Source: Flavobacterium nitrogenifigens (GTDB lineage Bacteria > Bacteroidota > Bacteroidia > Flavobacteriales > Flavobacteriaceae). From it: a stretch of 64,000 nucleotides of DNA. Location: the NCBI RefSeq assembly GCF_003254565.1, contig NZ_QJRI01000167.1:1-64000 (forward strand). Direction: 5' to 3'. This document shows positions 36,730 to 43,820 of the stretch, piece by piece (within the stretch, counting starts at the first letter, position 1; every line of letters starts with the position of its first letter). Position numbers and translations under genes: made by a program. The notes under the pieces were generated by a model. The model did no database searches. It saw nothing but the letters and a program-made list of their open reading frames with translations, and was not told where the DNA came from.

Positions 36730-37542
36730 TTATTTCTGAATAGTATACGGTTGAATTGCAATTCCTGCCTCATCTAATGCTATTTTACAATTCTCTAAAG
36801 TTTCAGAAAAAACAGCTCCGTAATTGGCATTTTTTGCCCAAGGTCGAACTGCAAAATCAATAGAACTTGCTGATAGATTTTTTACAAAAACCTCTGGCGC
36901 AGGTTTCTTCAATACCTTAGGGTTTTTATTTAAAACATCTAAAAGAATTTCTTTTGCCTTTTTGATATCTGAATCATAAGAAATGGCAAAAGTCAAATCT
37001 GCTCTTCTCTCTCCTTGCATTGAGTAATTGATGATATTTCCATTAGACAAAGAACCATTCGGAACAAATACAGTCTGATTATTTGCCGTAAGCATTTTAG
37101 TTACAAAAATCTGGATTTCAAGAACTGTTGCAATAACGCCTTGTGCTTCTATCGTATCTCCAACTTTAAATGGTTTGAAAACAATGATAAGCATTCCTCC
37201 CGCAAAGTTGGACAGCGATCCTTGTAATGATAAACCAACTGCAAGCCCCATTGCTCCTAAAATAGCAACAAACGAAGAAGTTTCTATTCCTAATTTAGAA
37301 ATAAAAGTAACAAATAATAATATTCGCAACGCCCATAATAAAATATCGGATAAGAATTTTGTTAATGTTGGATCGAGATTTCGCTGAATCATTATTTTTC
37401 TAATAATTCTATTAATCAACCTGATGGCATATAAACCAACAAATAAGATTAAAAATGCGGAAATCAGTTTTGGCGAGTAATCAACTAAGATGTCAATAAA
37501 TCGACTAACATATTTACTGACTTGTTCTGGACTAAGATTCAT
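36730..37542 (-). CDS. Small-conductance mechanosensitive channel (MscS family)
   Basis: A 270-residue channel of E. coli MscS size: three N-terminal membrane helices, with the pore-lining helix 'AILGAMGLAVGLSLQGSLSNFAGGMLI' rich in Ala/Gly, then the cytosolic beta domain 'VGDTIEAQGVIATVLEIQIFVTKML' and 'VPNGSLSNGNIINYS', and an alpha/beta vestibule. It opens under membrane tension to release osmolytes. A terminator-like hairpin lies directly upstream of the start, inside the presumed leader. Confidence 0.94.
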   Translation of the reverse strand: MNLSPEQVSKYVSRFIDILVDYSPKLISAFLILFVGLYAIRLINRIIRKIMIQRNLDPTLTKFLSDILLWALRILLFVTFISKLGIETSSFVAILGAMGLAVGLSLQGSLSNFAGGMLIIVFKPFKVGDTIEAQGVIATVLEIQIFVTKMLTANNQTVFVPNGSLSNGNIINYSMQGERRADLTFAISYDSDIKKAKEILLDVLNKNPKVLKKPAPEVFVKNLSASSIDFAVRPWAKNANYGAVFSETLENCKIALDEAGIAIQPYTIQK

Positions 37543-37549
37543 GATTTTA

Positions 37550-37578
37550 AAATAAAAAACCTTCTCAAAAGAGAAGGT
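37550..37578 (-). terminator. Hairpin terminator between helical protein gene and mscS
   Basis: Read on the minus strand: ACCTTCTC-TTTT-GAGAAGGT followed by six T. It ends the upstream gene's transcript 8 bases before the mscS ATG. A possible mscS -7 box lies upstream of it, so it may also attenuate mscS. Confidence 0.85.
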
Positions 37579-37590
37579 ATATTAGCAGTG

Positions 37591-37598
37591 CAAATATA
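37591..37598 (-). promoter_or_regulatory. -7 element candidate for mscS
   Basis: Minus-strand TATATTTG, a perfect TAnnTTTG. Transcription would begin near 37584 and pass the hairpin at 37559-37578 before reaching the mscS start at 37542. Confidence 0.5.
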
Positions 37599-37627
37599 AA
37601 AATATTTACATTATCAGAAAAATGCGA

Positions 37628-38035
37628 TTATGCTTTCTCAATGTCGTCATCGGCTAACTCTTTTACTTCAGCAGCGGCTTTTTCGCTTGAATCGGCAACT
37701 GTTTCAGAAATGGTTTTTGGGGTTTCAGAAGCCAGAGAAGCTGTTTTTTCTTTAACAGAATCTACGGCATCATTTATCGCTTCAGATGCTTTGTCTGCAT
37801 ATTCGCTTACAGTTTCTTTTGCTTTTTCAGCATATTCTGAAGCACGGTCAATAATAGGTTCCGAAGCTTCTTTTACTTTTTCAATTGTTTCTTCTGCAAA
37901 AGCTTCAGCTTTCTCAATATAAGGTGCGGCAGCTTCTTTTGCTTGTTCAAAAGTCTCTTCGGCATTATTTGCCAATTCAGTTACAGACTCTTTGGTTGAG
38001 CCAAACAAATTTTTAAAAAATGAAGATAATCCCAT
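37628..38035 (-). CDS. Ala/Glu/Lys-rich helical protein (YtxH/LEA-like)
   Basis: A 135-residue protein beginning MGLSSFFKNLFGSTKES, followed by about 110 residues of low-complexity amphipathic helix built from AEE/KAK/SE blocks that recur about every 11 residues ('AEAFAEETIEKVKEA', 'ASEYAEKAKETVSEYADKA'). No membrane segment and no cysteine. The 11-residue periodicity is like group 3 LEA and YtxH-like stress proteins. A role in stress or envelope association is inference only. It is bounded on both sides by terminators, so it is transcribed alone. Confidence 0.75.
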   Translation of the reverse strand: MGLSSFFKNLFGSTKESVTELANNAEETFEQAKEAAAPYIEKAEAFAEETIEKVKEASEPIIDRASEYAEKAKETVSEYADKASEAINDAVDSVKEKTASLASETPKTISETVADSSEKAAAEVKELADDDIEKA

Positions 38036-38129
38036 GGTTTTTAATTAATTGGTTAAGAATACAATATTAATTAATTTTATAGAATTACTTGTGTTTTTAA
38101 TGCTAAATAATTGAAAATTAGCAATTAAT

Positions 38130-38159
38130 AATAAAAAAAGCGTCTCGATGAGACGCTTT
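38130..38159 (-). terminator. Rho-independent terminator after Nfu-type gene
   Basis: Minus strand AAAGCGTCTC-ATC-GAGACGCTTT, a 10-bp perfect stem followed by a T run, 19 bases after the stop. Confidence 0.94.
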
Positions 38160-38178
38160 GTATAATAGTTTTGTAGAA

Positions 38179-39078
38179 CTATGCATTTGATGCTTCTACT
38201 TTTATCGCATCATCATTAAGCATGCTTTTTAGCATATTTTCGATACCGCTTTTTAAAGTAAAGGTAGATGATGGACATCCGCTGCAAGCACCTTGCAATA
38301 ATACTTTTACTGTTTTATCATCTTCATTGTAAGATTCAAAAGCAATATTTCCTCCATCGGCAGCTACTGCAGGTTTTACGTATTCTTCTAAGATGTTAAT
38401 GATTTGCTGCGATGTAACATCTAGTTTATCAAAAGCCTCATCTTTTGTTGCTTCAGTTTTGGCTTTAGTTTCAATTAAACTTTCATCTAAAACAGTTCCT
38501 CCGTTTTCAATAAATTGTTTGATGAAAGTTCTTAATTCTAGAGTGATTTCATCCCAGTTATTGATTTCATATTTTGTTACTGAAATATAATTTTCGTCAA
38601 TAAAAATTTCTTTCACATAAGGAAACTTGAATAATTCCTGAGCTAATGGAGAAGAAGCAGTCTGGTCAATATTTTTATATTCTACGGCATTGCGAGTAAG
38701 CATTCTGCTTACTACAAATTTCAGTGCAGAAGGATTTGGAGTTGTTTCTCCGTAAACTGTAATAGGCTGTTTTTTTGGTTTTGTTTCATCAATTTTAATG
38801 ATAACACCACCTTTGTCCACAAAAGCGCTTATTTGCTCTGCAACAGCATCTTTTACATCATCCCAATCTACAATGCTGTATCTTTCGATCGCGATGAAAT
38901 TTCCAGAGATATAAACCGTTTTAACAAACGGTAGATAGAATAATTGTTGTGCTAGCGGAGAAGCTTGTGCCTCATCGATATTTTTGAACTCAAAGTTTTG
39001 ATTCTGAGTGATGAAATCCTCAAATTCAAACTTTAAAATAGTTGGGTTTTGAGTTTCTTTTATAGTGATTTTAGTCAT
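38179..39078 (-). CDS. Nfu/NifU-type iron-sulfur scaffold with duplicated N domain
   Basis: A 299-residue protein with two tandem Nfu N-terminal domains (about 1-98 and 105-200; both carry 'A.SPLAQ.LF..P.VK' and a '.W.....' strand) and a C-terminal NifU-like domain (about 222-295). The cluster-binding cysteines are C265 and C268 in 'QGACSGCPSSTFTLK'. Nfu proteins hand Fe-S clusters to target enzymes. The duplicated N domain is common in Bacteroidota. It stands alone, divergent from the next PorP/SprF gene. Confidence 0.92.
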   Translation of the reverse strand: MTKITIKETQNPTILKFEFEDFITQNQNFEFKNIDEAQASPLAQQLFYLPFVKTVYISGNFIAIERYSIVDWDDVKDAVAEQISAFVDKGGVIIKIDETKPKKQPITVYGETTPNPSALKFVVSRMLTRNAVEYKNIDQTASSPLAQELFKFPYVKEIFIDENYISVTKYEINNWDEITLELRTFIKQFIENGGTVLDESLIETKAKTEATKDEAFDKLDVTSQQIINILEEYVKPAVAADGGNIAFESYNEDDKTVKVLLQGACSGCPSSTFTLKSGIENMLKSMLNDDAIKVEASNA

Positions 39079-39094
39079 GGTAATATATTTTTCG

Positions 39095-39102
39095 CAAATT
39101 TA
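39095..39102 (-). promoter_or_regulatory. -7 element of Nfu-type gene
   Basis: Minus-strand TAAATTTG, a perfect TAnnTTTG, 16 bases before the ATG, giving a leader of about 10 bases. Confidence 0.6.
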
Positions 39103-39221
39103 CTAAAGTTATTTTCTACTAATAGCTATATTTGATTTTTTAATAAAATAATTAAGACTCTTTTCAAATAAATCGTGTTAAATTGCAAGAGTGAAAATTA
39201 TATAGAAACAATATTGTCTTT

Positions 39222-40211
39222 ATGAAATTAAAAATCAAGGTTTTATTAATTTTTCTCATTACAGCTTTTCACTCTTATTCTCAGGAGGGAATCCCAGTTT
39301 ATTCCGATTATTTATCTGATAATTATTACCTAATTCATCCTTCTATGGCTGGCGCGGCTAACTGTGCTAAAATACGATTAACAGCCAGAAAACAATGGTT
39401 TGGAGAAGAAGAAGCTCCATCGCTACAGACTTTAAGTTTTAACGGAAGAGTCGGAGAACGTTCTGGAGCTGGGATCATTCTTTTTAACGATAAAAACGGA
39501 TATCATTCTCAAAAGGGCGTGAAATTGACTTACGCACATCATATTATGTTTTCGAGAGATGAACTGGATTTAAATCAGTTGTCTTTTGGTATTAGTGGAG
39601 GATTAATACAAAGCCAATTGGATGAAACAAAATTTGGAGGAACTTTTGATCCAATTGTGTTTGGATCGATTCAGAAAGATTCTTATTTTAATCTTGATAT
39701 TGGAGCTTCGTATAATTATTTGGATTTCTATGCGCACGCAACAGTTCAAGGATTGCTAGAAACTAGAAGAGATCTGTATACAGATTATGAAAGTGATAAT
39801 CTTAGAAAATTTTTATTTAGTGCTGGATATGTGTTCGGAAAAAACAGTAGTTGGACTTGGGAGCCTTCGATCCTTTTTCAGCTATTTGATCAAACAAAAG
39901 CAAAAACGCTTGATTTGAATATGAAAGCCTACAAAAGCATGGATTTTGGAAGTCTATGGGCGGCTTTATCTTATAGAAGAGGTTTTGATGGCGCACAATA
40001 TATTTCTGGAAGTGGAGTATCATCTCAAAAAATACAATACTTTACACCAATTGTCGGGGTTAATTTCAAGAACTTTATGTTTGCTTATACTTATACTCAG
40101 CTAGTGGGAGATGTTAAGTTTGACACAGGCGGCTTTCATCAAATTACTTTAGGAATTAATTTATTCTGCAAAAAAGAACGTTACGACTGTAATTGTCCTG
40201 CAGTTAACTAA
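39222..40211 (+). CDS. PorP/SprF family protein without adjacent adhesin
   Basis: A 329-residue exported protein (signal ending 'FHSYSQ') with the family N terminus 'IPVYSDYLSDNYYLIHPSMAGAANCAKIRLTARKQWFG' and a long barrel-like strand series. The C terminus 'LFCKKERYDCNCPAVN' is unusual for an outer-membrane barrel because it adds a short tail with three cysteines. Unlike the copy at 3.9 kb, no type B adhesin gene lies beside it. The next gene, 10 bases downstream, is a gamma-carbonic-anhydrase-like enzyme. It may serve T9SS clients encoded elsewhere. Confidence 0.88.
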   Translation: MKLKIKVLLIFLITAFHSYSQEGIPVYSDYLSDNYYLIHPSMAGAANCAKIRLTARKQWFGEEEAPSLQTLSFNGRVGERSGAGIILFNDKNGYHSQKGVKLTYAHHIMFSRDELDLNQLSFGISGGLIQSQLDETKFGGTFDPIVFGSIQKDSYFNLDIGASYNYLDFYAHATVQGLLETRRDLYTDYESDNLRKFLFSAGYVFGKNSSWTWEPSILFQLFDQTKAKTLDLNMKAYKSMDFGSLWAALSYRRGFDGAQYISGSGVSSQKIQYFTPIVGVNFKNFMFAYTYTQLVGDVKFDTGGFHQITLGINLFCKKERYDCNCPAVN

Positions 40212-40221
40212 AATTATTATT

Positions 40222-40740
40222 ATGCTTATTAAATCTGTAAACGGGAAATCGCCTCTTATTCCAGAGGATTGTTATGTTGCCGAGAATGCTACTATTGTTG
40301 GAGATGTTACGTTTGGGGAATCTTGCAGCGTTTGGTTTAATGCTGTTGTGAGAGGAGATGTTCATTTTATTAAAATTGGAAACAAAGTAAACATTCAAGA
40401 TGGTGCAGTAATTCACTGTACATATCAAAAACACCCTACGATTATAGGAAATAATGTTTCAATAGGCCATAATGCAATTGTGCACGGTTGCACTATTCAT
40501 GATAACGTTTTAATCGGAATGGGGGCAATTGTAATGGATAATTGTGTGGTAGAAAGCAATGCTATAATTGCTGCTGGAGCCGTAGTTACTCAAAATACGG
40601 TTGTAACTGCTGGAAGTATTTATGCAGGGGTTCCTGCCAAAAAAGTAAAAGACATTGATCAGTCTGATTTTGCTGGAGAAATTGAACGCATTTCAAATAA
40701 TTACGTTATGTATTCAAGCTGGTTCAAAAACGAAGAATAA
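40222..40740 (+). CDS. Gamma-carbonic anhydrase family protein (left-handed beta-helix)
   Basis: A 172-residue hexapeptide-repeat protein. The left-handed beta-helix is visible as repeated [IV]G.[NG].. motifs, with the metal-ligand histidines in 'GAVIHCTYQKHPTIIGNNVSIGHNAIVHGC'. Members of this group (YrdA/CaiE/PaaY-like) bind zinc and some have carbonic anhydrase or thioesterase activity, but activity cannot be read from sequence. Length is typical. It probably shares a transcript with the PorP/SprF gene only by proximity. Confidence 0.9.
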   Translation: MLIKSVNGKSPLIPEDCYVAENATIVGDVTFGESCSVWFNAVVRGDVHFIKIGNKVNIQDGAVIHCTYQKHPTIIGNNVSIGHNAIVHGCTIHDNVLIGMGAIVMDNCVVESNAIIAAGAVVTQNTVVTAGSIYAGVPAKKVKDIDQSDFAGEIERISNNYVMYSSWFKNEE

Positions 40741-40760
40741 GTTTAAAATTCCAATTATAA

Positions 40761-40806
40761 AAAATTCCAAATTCCAAAGCTTGACTTTTTTGGAATTTGG
40801 AATTTT
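40761..40806. terminator. Perfect ATTCCAA palindrome between convergent genes
   Basis: AAAATTCCAAATTCCAAA and its exact complement (18-bp arms) around a 10-base loop, with A- and T-rich flanks on both sides. It lies between the stops of the carbonic-anhydrase-like gene and the LytTR regulator and can terminate both. An extra half copy (AAAATTCCAAT) precedes it at 40746. Confidence 0.8.
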
Positions 40807-40827
40807 CTTTTTTGAGATTTTAAAAAA

Positions 40828-41541
40828 TTATAGGTTGATTTTTTCGAAGAAAGTGCTTTTATAGCTTTCGCTGATGGGAATTCTTTTATCGCTTATTAAT
40901 ACCTTGTTTTTCTGAATCGATTTTACATGTTTGATATTGATAATATACGATCTGTGAACTCTCGCAAAACCTTTGCTTGAAAGCAGATTTTCAAGTTTGA
41001 TTAAACTAATTAATGTTAGCGTAAATTTATTATCTGTAGTATAAATTTTGACATAATCTTTAAGGCCTTCAATAAAAAGAATATCGGCAAAATTCAATTT
41101 TACATTTTCATATTCAGCTCTAACAAACATAAAATCCTGTTCGATTTCTGGTGTATTATTGCTTTCTGTAAGTGCTTGAGTTGACACAGGCTGTAAAACT
41201 TGCTGAGCACGAACTACAGCTTTTAAAAAACGATGAAACGGAATCGGTTTTACTAAATAATCGACCGCACCAAGATTGAATCCTTCTACAGCATAATCGG
41301 AATAAGCGGTCGTAAAAATAACCAGAGGTTTTTTCTCTATAGTATTTAAAAAATCAATTCCGGAAAAATGAGGCATCTGAATATCCAAAAAAATCAAATC
41401 AACATTATTCTGATTGATAAACGAAACGGCATCAATAGCATTATTGAAAGTGCTAATCAGCTCCAAAGTATCTACTTTTTTGACAAAATCCTGTAGTAGT
41501 TCTACAGCCAAAGGTTCGTCATCAATAATTACACATTTCAT
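40828..41541 (-). CDS. LytTR-family response regulator
   Basis: A 237-residue regulator. The receiver domain (about 1-120) has acidic pocket 'IIDDEP' and phospho-acceptor D53 in 'LIFLDIQMPHFSG'. The LytTR DNA-binding domain (about 135-237) has 'FVRAEYENVKLNFADILFIEGLKDYVKIYT' and 'FARVHRSYIINIKHVKSI'. Its partner is very likely the LytS-type kinase at 42372-43487, from which it is separated by a dioxygenase-like gene. A -7 element in the 107-base upstream gap suggests it can also be made alone. Confidence 0.94.
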   Translation of the reverse strand: MKCVIIDDEPLAVELLQDFVKKVDTLELISTFNNAIDAVSFINQNNVDLIFLDIQMPHFSGIDFLNTIEKKPLVIFTTAYSDYAVEGFNLGAVDYLVKPIPFHRFLKAVVRAQQVLQPVSTQALTESNNTPEIEQDFMFVRAEYENVKLNFADILFIEGLKDYVKIYTTDNKFTLTLISLIKLENLLSSKGFARVHRSYIINIKHVKSIQKNKVLISDKRIPISESYKSTFFEKINL

Positions 41542-41578
41542 CTTTTCTGAATTAGTTTTTTAAAATTTATTTTGCGGT

Positions 41579-41600
41579 CAAAAGTAGTTTGAAACCAGTA
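41579..41600 (-). promoter_or_regulatory. -7 element of LytTR regulator with adjacent inverted repeat
   Basis: Minus-strand TACTTTTG (41579-41586) fits TAnnTTTG, 38 bases before the ATG. Upstream, AAACCAGTA (41592-41600) and TACTGGTTT (41627-41635) form a 9-bp perfect inverted repeat spaced by 26 AT-rich bases. It could be an operator or a weak terminator of the preceding gene. Confidence 0.45.
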
Positions 41601-41648
41601 AATTAAGTTTTAAAATTTTCATAAAATACTGGTTTTTACAAATCAACA

Positions 41649-42359
41649 TTATGCGTTAACGGTTATCGTTTTTGTAAGCGTATAACCATCTGTTAAGTTT
41701 CCTGTAAGTGTAGCAAGTTCATCGGCTAGACTATCGGCAAAAACATTGTCTTTTGCATTTGCAGTATCTGCCTGTCCATGCGCAGCGTAATTGGTGCTTG
41801 AATAAACTTGACTCGAAACGGTTTCTGGAAACGCAATCTGAGTTACAAGTAATGAAGTTCCGCTACTCGACAAAACCTCTACATGTACGTGTGGAGCTCT
41901 TCCTTGATACCAGCCAGGATAAATTGAGATAAAAGAAACTTCTCCGTTAGCGTCTGAAGTTTGTCTTCCTCTCAAGAAATGAACAGAAGTATAATCGGTT
42001 TGCTGCATTTGCGTGCCACCATATTCAGAATAATTTCCGTCTTTGTCACAATGCCAGACATCAACTAAAACTCCAGAAAGAGGTTCGCAATTATTCTTTT
42101 TGTTTTCGATTTTTAAATTAATCAATAGCGCAATTCCAACACGGTCAGATTTGATGTTTTCTAAAACCAGCTGACTTGGCGTTTTAATAGGGAACGGACC
42201 TTTTGTTTCTGAAGGAGAAACCGTGCAGCTTCCGTCTCCAGAATTGCTTGATTCGGTATCATCGTTGTCACTTTTAGAACAAGATTCTAAAAATTTTGAA
42301 GCGGTTGCCAATGAAGCAATGCCCAAAATACCATTTCGGATGAATTTTTTTCTGTCCAT
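41649..42359 (-). CDS. Intradiol ring-cleavage dioxygenase-like lipoprotein
   Basis: A 236-residue protein related to the protocatechuate 3,4-dioxygenase beta subunit. All four non-heme Fe(III) ligands appear present: Y110 ('CDKDGNYSEY'), Y151 ('YPGWYQGR'), H157 and H159 ('APHVHVEV'). It starts 'MDRKKFIRNGILGIASLATA', a Tat-like leader with RK in place of RR, followed by a lipobox-like 'LESC' (C27) and a Ser/Asp/Gly-rich linker, so it is probably exported. Substrate is unknown. It is placed between kinase and regulator genes, which is unusual for a catabolic enzyme. Confidence 0.85.
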   Translation of the reverse strand: MDRKKFIRNGILGIASLATASKFLESCSKSDNDDTESSNSGDGSCTVSPSETKGPFPIKTPSQLVLENIKSDRVGIALLINLKIENKKNNCEPLSGVLVDVWHCDKDGNYSEYGGTQMQQTDYTSVHFLRGRQTSDANGEVSFISIYPGWYQGRAPHVHVEVLSSSGTSLLVTQIAFPETVSSQVYSSTNYAAHGQADTANAKDNVFADSLADELATLTGNLTDGYTLTKTITVNA

Positions 42360-42371
42360 AATCAGTTTTCT

Positions 42372-43487
42372 TTAGTGTATTGCAGTTTTAATTTCGTCTA
42401 ACTTTAAATTCAAATGAACTCGGTAATAGTTATCATCTTGTGTAATGGTCAGTTCGTGTGCATTTGGATAAAGCAGATCAAGACGGTTTTGGATATTTAC
42501 CAATCCAATTCCTGAATTTTCAGGATCTTTCACGTAATTTTCAATGGTATTTTCAATCCAAAAGTCAAGATTGTGATCTGTAATTAGGATCTTGATTTTT
42601 ACGTGAGCAGCGCCTTTATAATCAGTTCCATATTTAAAAGCATTTTCTACAAAAGAAATCAATAGTAAAGGCTCAATAAACTTGTTTTTAGTATCACCAT
42701 GAACATTGATTACAATGTCTTCAATATTGTTTAATCGCAGCTTTTGCAATTCGATATAATTCTGAATATAATTGACCTCTTTTTCTAAAGCCACCGTTTT
42801 GTTGTCGGTCTCATACAGCATATACCGCATAAGCTCAGACAAGGTTACGATGGCATCAGGGACCAAATCAGATTTTTTGTGTGCGAGAGAATAAATACTG
42901 TTTAAGGAATTAAATAAAAAATGCGGATTGGTTTGTTTACGCAAATAAATCAATTCAGTATTTGTTCGATGAGTCTCGGCAATCAGTTTATTTTGCTGAT
43001 TATTGTAAAATTCAGTCAATGTTCTAATAATGGCTGAGATTGTAATAATCAGAATATAGAAAAATGAAGGAGCAATTTTAAAAAAAAGTGGCTGTCTCAT
43101 TTCTATTCTGTGATGCATTTTACCATCTCTTGGTAAAAAATGGGGGTCACGAATAATGGTTTCAGAATGCATCATTTTCTCGGGTCTTAAATGTCTGAAT
43201 TCAGGAACAAAATAATTTAATCGTATTGCCATAAATAGTGCAATCAGACCAATAGCAAATGCGCCGTAGAGCCAATATTTTTTTTGCAGCAGATAATTTG
43301 GAACCAAATAAAAATAGTTCAGATAAAACAATAAAATTCCAGAAAGCCATTGGGCGTAAAAATCGTTGTCTAGCTTAAATGGACTTTCGTAAAATTGAAT
43401 TAGAGAAGTCAAAATAAAGAAAATCCATATCATAAAATGGAATAGTATTTTGTTGTAGCCTGTATTTTTAATGGTATCGATCTGCAT
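42372..43487 (-). CDS. LytS-type sensor histidine kinase with His/Met-rich outer loop
   Basis: A 371-residue kinase. Four hydrophobic segments (about 14-32, 48-66, 71-92, 136-155) precede a His_kinase domain with phospho-acceptor H189 in 'QTNPHFLFNSLNSIYS' and N-box 'SFVENAFKYG', followed by a short ATPase end 'GIGLVNIQNRLDLLYP'. The segment between helices 3 and 4 (about 93-135) has five His and four Met within 32 residues, including 'KMMH' and 'KMHHRIEM'. Such content suggests metal sensing, but this is inference. Its stop codon is 12 bases from the dioxygenase-like gene, and its start directly abuts the DUF4907 stop. Confidence 0.93.
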   Translation of the reverse strand: MQIDTIKNTGYNKILFHFMIWIFFILTSLIQFYESPFKLDNDFYAQWLSGILLFYLNYFYLVPNYLLQKKYWLYGAFAIGLIALFMAIRLNYFVPEFRHLRPEKMMHSETIIRDPHFLPRDGKMHHRIEMRQPLFFKIAPSFFYILIITISAIIRTLTEFYNNQQNKLIAETHRTNTELIYLRKQTNPHFLFNSLNSIYSLAHKKSDLVPDAIVTLSELMRYMLYETDNKTVALEKEVNYIQNYIELQKLRLNNIEDIVINVHGDTKNKFIEPLLLISFVENAFKYGTDYKGAAHVKIKILITDHNLDFWIENTIENYVKDPENSGIGLVNIQNRLDLLYPNAHELTITQDDNYYRVHLNLKLDEIKTAIH

Positions 43488-43820
43488 TTACAATTTTATT
43501 TTTAATAAAATTAGTTCATTTTTGGTTACCGTTGGAGATAAGTTTTGTTTGAGTTTTTGCTTTACTAAATCAGCAACTTTCAAAGCATCGCTCTCTGTAT
43601 CAAAACTTTTAGTGTCACTTATCACTGGAATGATAGACTGTTTAATTACAATTTTTTCTTTGTAAGCTATCATATAGCCCCATCCAGAATTTGTTTTAAA
43701 AGATGCGGTTGTTAAAGCTTCTTTTTTTGCGCAGGCAGTAAAAAGTAAAAAAAGTGCAAGAACTATTAAATTCTTCTGGATAGTATTCCAGAAGAATTTT
43801 TTAATTTTAGTTATCATCAT
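43488..43820 (-). CDS. DUF4907-like small lipoprotein
   Basis: A 110-residue protein with lipoprotein signal 'LALFLLFTACAKKE' (Cys near residue 30). The mature part reads 'GWGYMIAYKEKIVIKQSIIPVISDTKSFDTESDALKVADLVKQKL', matching the pattern I associate with DUF4907. Its start overlaps the end of the Kelch gene by 14 bases and its stop abuts the kinase start, so translation is tightly coupled to the sensory system. Function unknown; a periplasmic or outer-membrane accessory of the kinase is plausible. Confidence 0.7.
   Translation of the reverse strand: MMITKIKKFFWNTIQKNLIVLALFLLFTACAKKEALTTASFKTNSGWGYMIAYKEKIVIKQSIIPVISDTKSFDTESDALKVADLVKQKLKQNLSPTVTKNELILLKIKL

Noticed and set aside
37641..37922. 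Ser/Ala-rich plus-strand ORF, 93 codons
   Set aside because: Complement of the repetitive helical gene on the minus strand; no promoter or start context of its own.
43471..43665. Plus-strand ORF of 64 codons opposite DUF4907/kinase junction
   Set aside because: It overlaps two well-supported minus-strand genes and has no features.
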